In this document: positions 62,924-64,000 of the stretch, piece after piece
Numbering within the stretch: position 1 is the first letter of the stretch
Layout of the letters: each line of letters starts with the position of its first letter
Assembly: GCA_002168225.1 (NCBI GenBank)
Contig: NHBH01000009.1
Location: 443,609 to 507,608 of the forward strand
DNA length: 64,000 bases
Source: Micavibrio sp. TMED2
GTDB lineage: Bacteria; Pseudomonadota; Alphaproteobacteria; TMED2
Direction of reading: 5' to 3'
Position numbers and translations under genes: made by a program
Notes under the pieces: generated by a model
Seen by the model: only the letters and a program-made list of their open reading frames with translations
Databases searched by the model: none
What the model was told of the DNA's origin: nothing

Positions 62924-63892
62924 TTATCCCGCACTGTCCTTCTGGTCCTCGGCACTGGCGGCAATCGCCGGGTCGGTGCTGACGATGACCGCTGCCTCAG
63001 GCCCTGCCTTCATGCGTTCGCGGTGGATGATGTACAGGCCGCTGGCAACAATGAATACCGAACCGGCGATGGTATGGAAGCCGGGAATGTCACCGAAGAC
63101 CATATAGCCGTAGAAGGCACCCCAGATCAGCGACAGGTACTCATACGGCGCAAGCAGGCTGGCACTGGCATGACGGAAGGCGAGGGTCAGGCAATATTGC
63201 CCGAGACCGCCGAGCACCCCGGTCGCCACATACATCAGGCAGTGCTTTAGGCTCGGCGTCTGCCAGAGCCATGGCATGGTCGTTGCGGCGGCTATTGTCA
63301 GGATGGCCGTGGCATAGAAGGTGATGGCGATGGTGGTTTCGGTCTTGCTCATCTGGCGGATGAAGATCAGCACCAGCGCATAGCCGAGCGCGCCGGTGAG
63401 GGCGATGGCGGTGGCGATTTCGAAGGCGACATAGCCGGGTCGTACCGCGATCAGGACGCCGATAAAGCCGATCACCACGGCAATCGCGCGATGCCGTCCA
63501 ACCTTTTCTCCCAACAATGGCACCGCCAGTACAGTCAGGATCAGCGGGCTGGAGAAAATCAGCGCATAGGCATCGGAGAGCGGCAGTTGCTGGAAGCTGT
63601 AGACAAAGCAGCAGGCGGTAATAACCATCACCACGCCGCGGCTCAGATGCAGCATCGGACGTCTGGTCTTAAGGGCGCTGAACCCGCCTTCAAATGGCAC
63701 GAGCAGCAGCAGAACCGGCAGTGCCAGCAGGGAGCGCAGGAAGATGGTCTGGGCAACGCCGTAATCCTGGCTGAGGATCTTGACGATGGCGTCGAGGGTC
63801 GCCAGCAGGCTGATACCGGCGATCATGAACAGGATGCCGATGAGCGGGCGTGACGCTGGCTGGGTGGTCATAACAGGCTCAGGATCGGTCAC
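62924..63892 (-). CDS. EamA/DMT-family transporter
   Basis: 322 residues if it begins at GTG 63892, which overlaps the stop of the preceding gene (GTGA); the first ATG is at 63871. About ten membrane helices in two EamA repeats: the first opens with LIGILFMIAGISLLATLDAI and 'TIFLRSLLALPVLLLLVPF', the second with 'LTGALGYALVLIFIRQMSKT' and ends 'LIWGAFYGYMVFGDIPGFHT'. Such proteins export or import amino acids, nucleosides or other metabolites. The substrate is not predictable. It is coupled to a second DMT transporter gene cut by the window edge. Confidence 0.9.
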   Translation of the reverse strand: MTDPEPVMTTQPASRPLIGILFMIAGISLLATLDAIVKILSQDYGVAQTIFLRSLLALPVLLLLVPFEGGFSALKTRRPMLHLSRGVVMVITACCFVYSFQQLPLSDAYALIFSSPLILTVLAVPLLGEKVGRHRAIAVVIGFIGVLIAVRPGYVAFEIATAIALTGALGYALVLIFIRQMSKTETTIAITFYATAILTIAAATTMPWLWQTPSLKHCLMYVATGVLGGLGQYCLTLAFRHASASLLAPYEYLSLIWGAFYGYMVFGDIPGFHTIAGSVFIVASGLYIIHRERMKAGPEAAVIVSTDPAIAASAEDQKDSAG

Positions 63893-64000
63893 AGCGGTAT
63901 TGGCGTCGGCGGCACGGTCGATGGTTTCGAGTGCCGGACGATATAGATGGTGGCGGTCATGATGATGATGACACCGACAACCGTGGTCGCACGCGGCAGA
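63889..64000 (-). CDS. C-terminal end of a second transporter, probably DMT family (partial)
   Basis: Only the last 36 codons are inside the window, ending at a TGA (63891-63889) that overlaps the next start. They encode a final hydrophobic helix (TTVVGVIIIMTATIYIVRHS) and a short Pro-rich tail, as in the closing segment of EamA-type permeases. A tandem of two such genes would suggest paired subunits or related substrates. The call rests on a short fragment. Confidence 0.5.
   Translation of the reverse strand, partial: LPRATTVVGVIIIMTATIYIVRHSKPSTVPPTPIPL

Overview
The window is about 64 kb of GC-rich, densely packed chromosome from an alphaproteobacterium. It resembles a marine or environmental Rhodospirillales-type lineage, but I cannot name the genus from sequence alone. 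The pointers are btaA-btaB betaine-lipid synthesis, a TAXI-type TRAP transporter, an Irr-type iron control element in front of bacterioferritin, a DUF2126 transglutaminase, an AhpD-type AhpC and many class-III/hybrid signalling proteins. I see no tRNA, rRNA, CRISPR array, insertion sequence or prophage.

Layout. 1-0.9 kb: end of an RTX calcium-binding repeat protein. 1-10 kb: a surface-glycan cluster (three glycosyltransferases, a large polytopic membrane protein, a methyltransferase, an asparagine synthase). 10-16 kb: a hybrid histidine kinase and an orphan AceE-like E1 protein. 16-25 kb: btaAB, pyrophosphatase, purU, a CoA transferase, glutaminase, and a TPR/beta-barrel exporter like the end of BcsC. 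25-28 kb: pyruvate kinase, then bfd and bfr with iron-regulatory sites. 28-37 kb: a class V aminotransferase, a giant transglutaminase, a TAXI-TRAP transporter, alanine dehydrogenase and its divergent Lrp-type regulator.

38-42.5 kb holds a compact five-gene envelope unit: a periplasmic substrate-binding protein fused to OmpA, a vWA protein, a membrane-anchored OmpA domain, a COQ4-like protein with an intact HDxxHx11E motif, and an XpaC-like membrane protein. glpD-glpK follow. 45.7-54 kb holds the most unusual block: a predicted HExxH metallopeptidase runs convergently into three tandem radical-SAM proteins that share a C-terminal SPASM-like cysteine pattern. Behind them lie an AbrB-type membrane protein and a cyclase with a cytochrome-b-like membrane part and a 2Fe-2S domain. 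54-59 kb has three unrecognised genes around typA. 59-64 kb has a 1052-residue ABC-exporter-like protein whose Walker A, Q-loop, Walker B and H-loop are all degenerate. It carries a ~290-residue insertion and a C-terminal cyclic-nucleotide-binding domain. AhpC and two DMT-family transporters follow.

Best candidates for undescribed biology, in order: the triple radical-SAM operon with its metallopeptidase and redox cyclase; the SBP-OmpA/vWA/OmpA/COQ4-like/XpaC unit; and the pseudo-ABC protein with the cyclic-nucleotide domain. Domain calls rest on motifs read by eye; no database search was possible.
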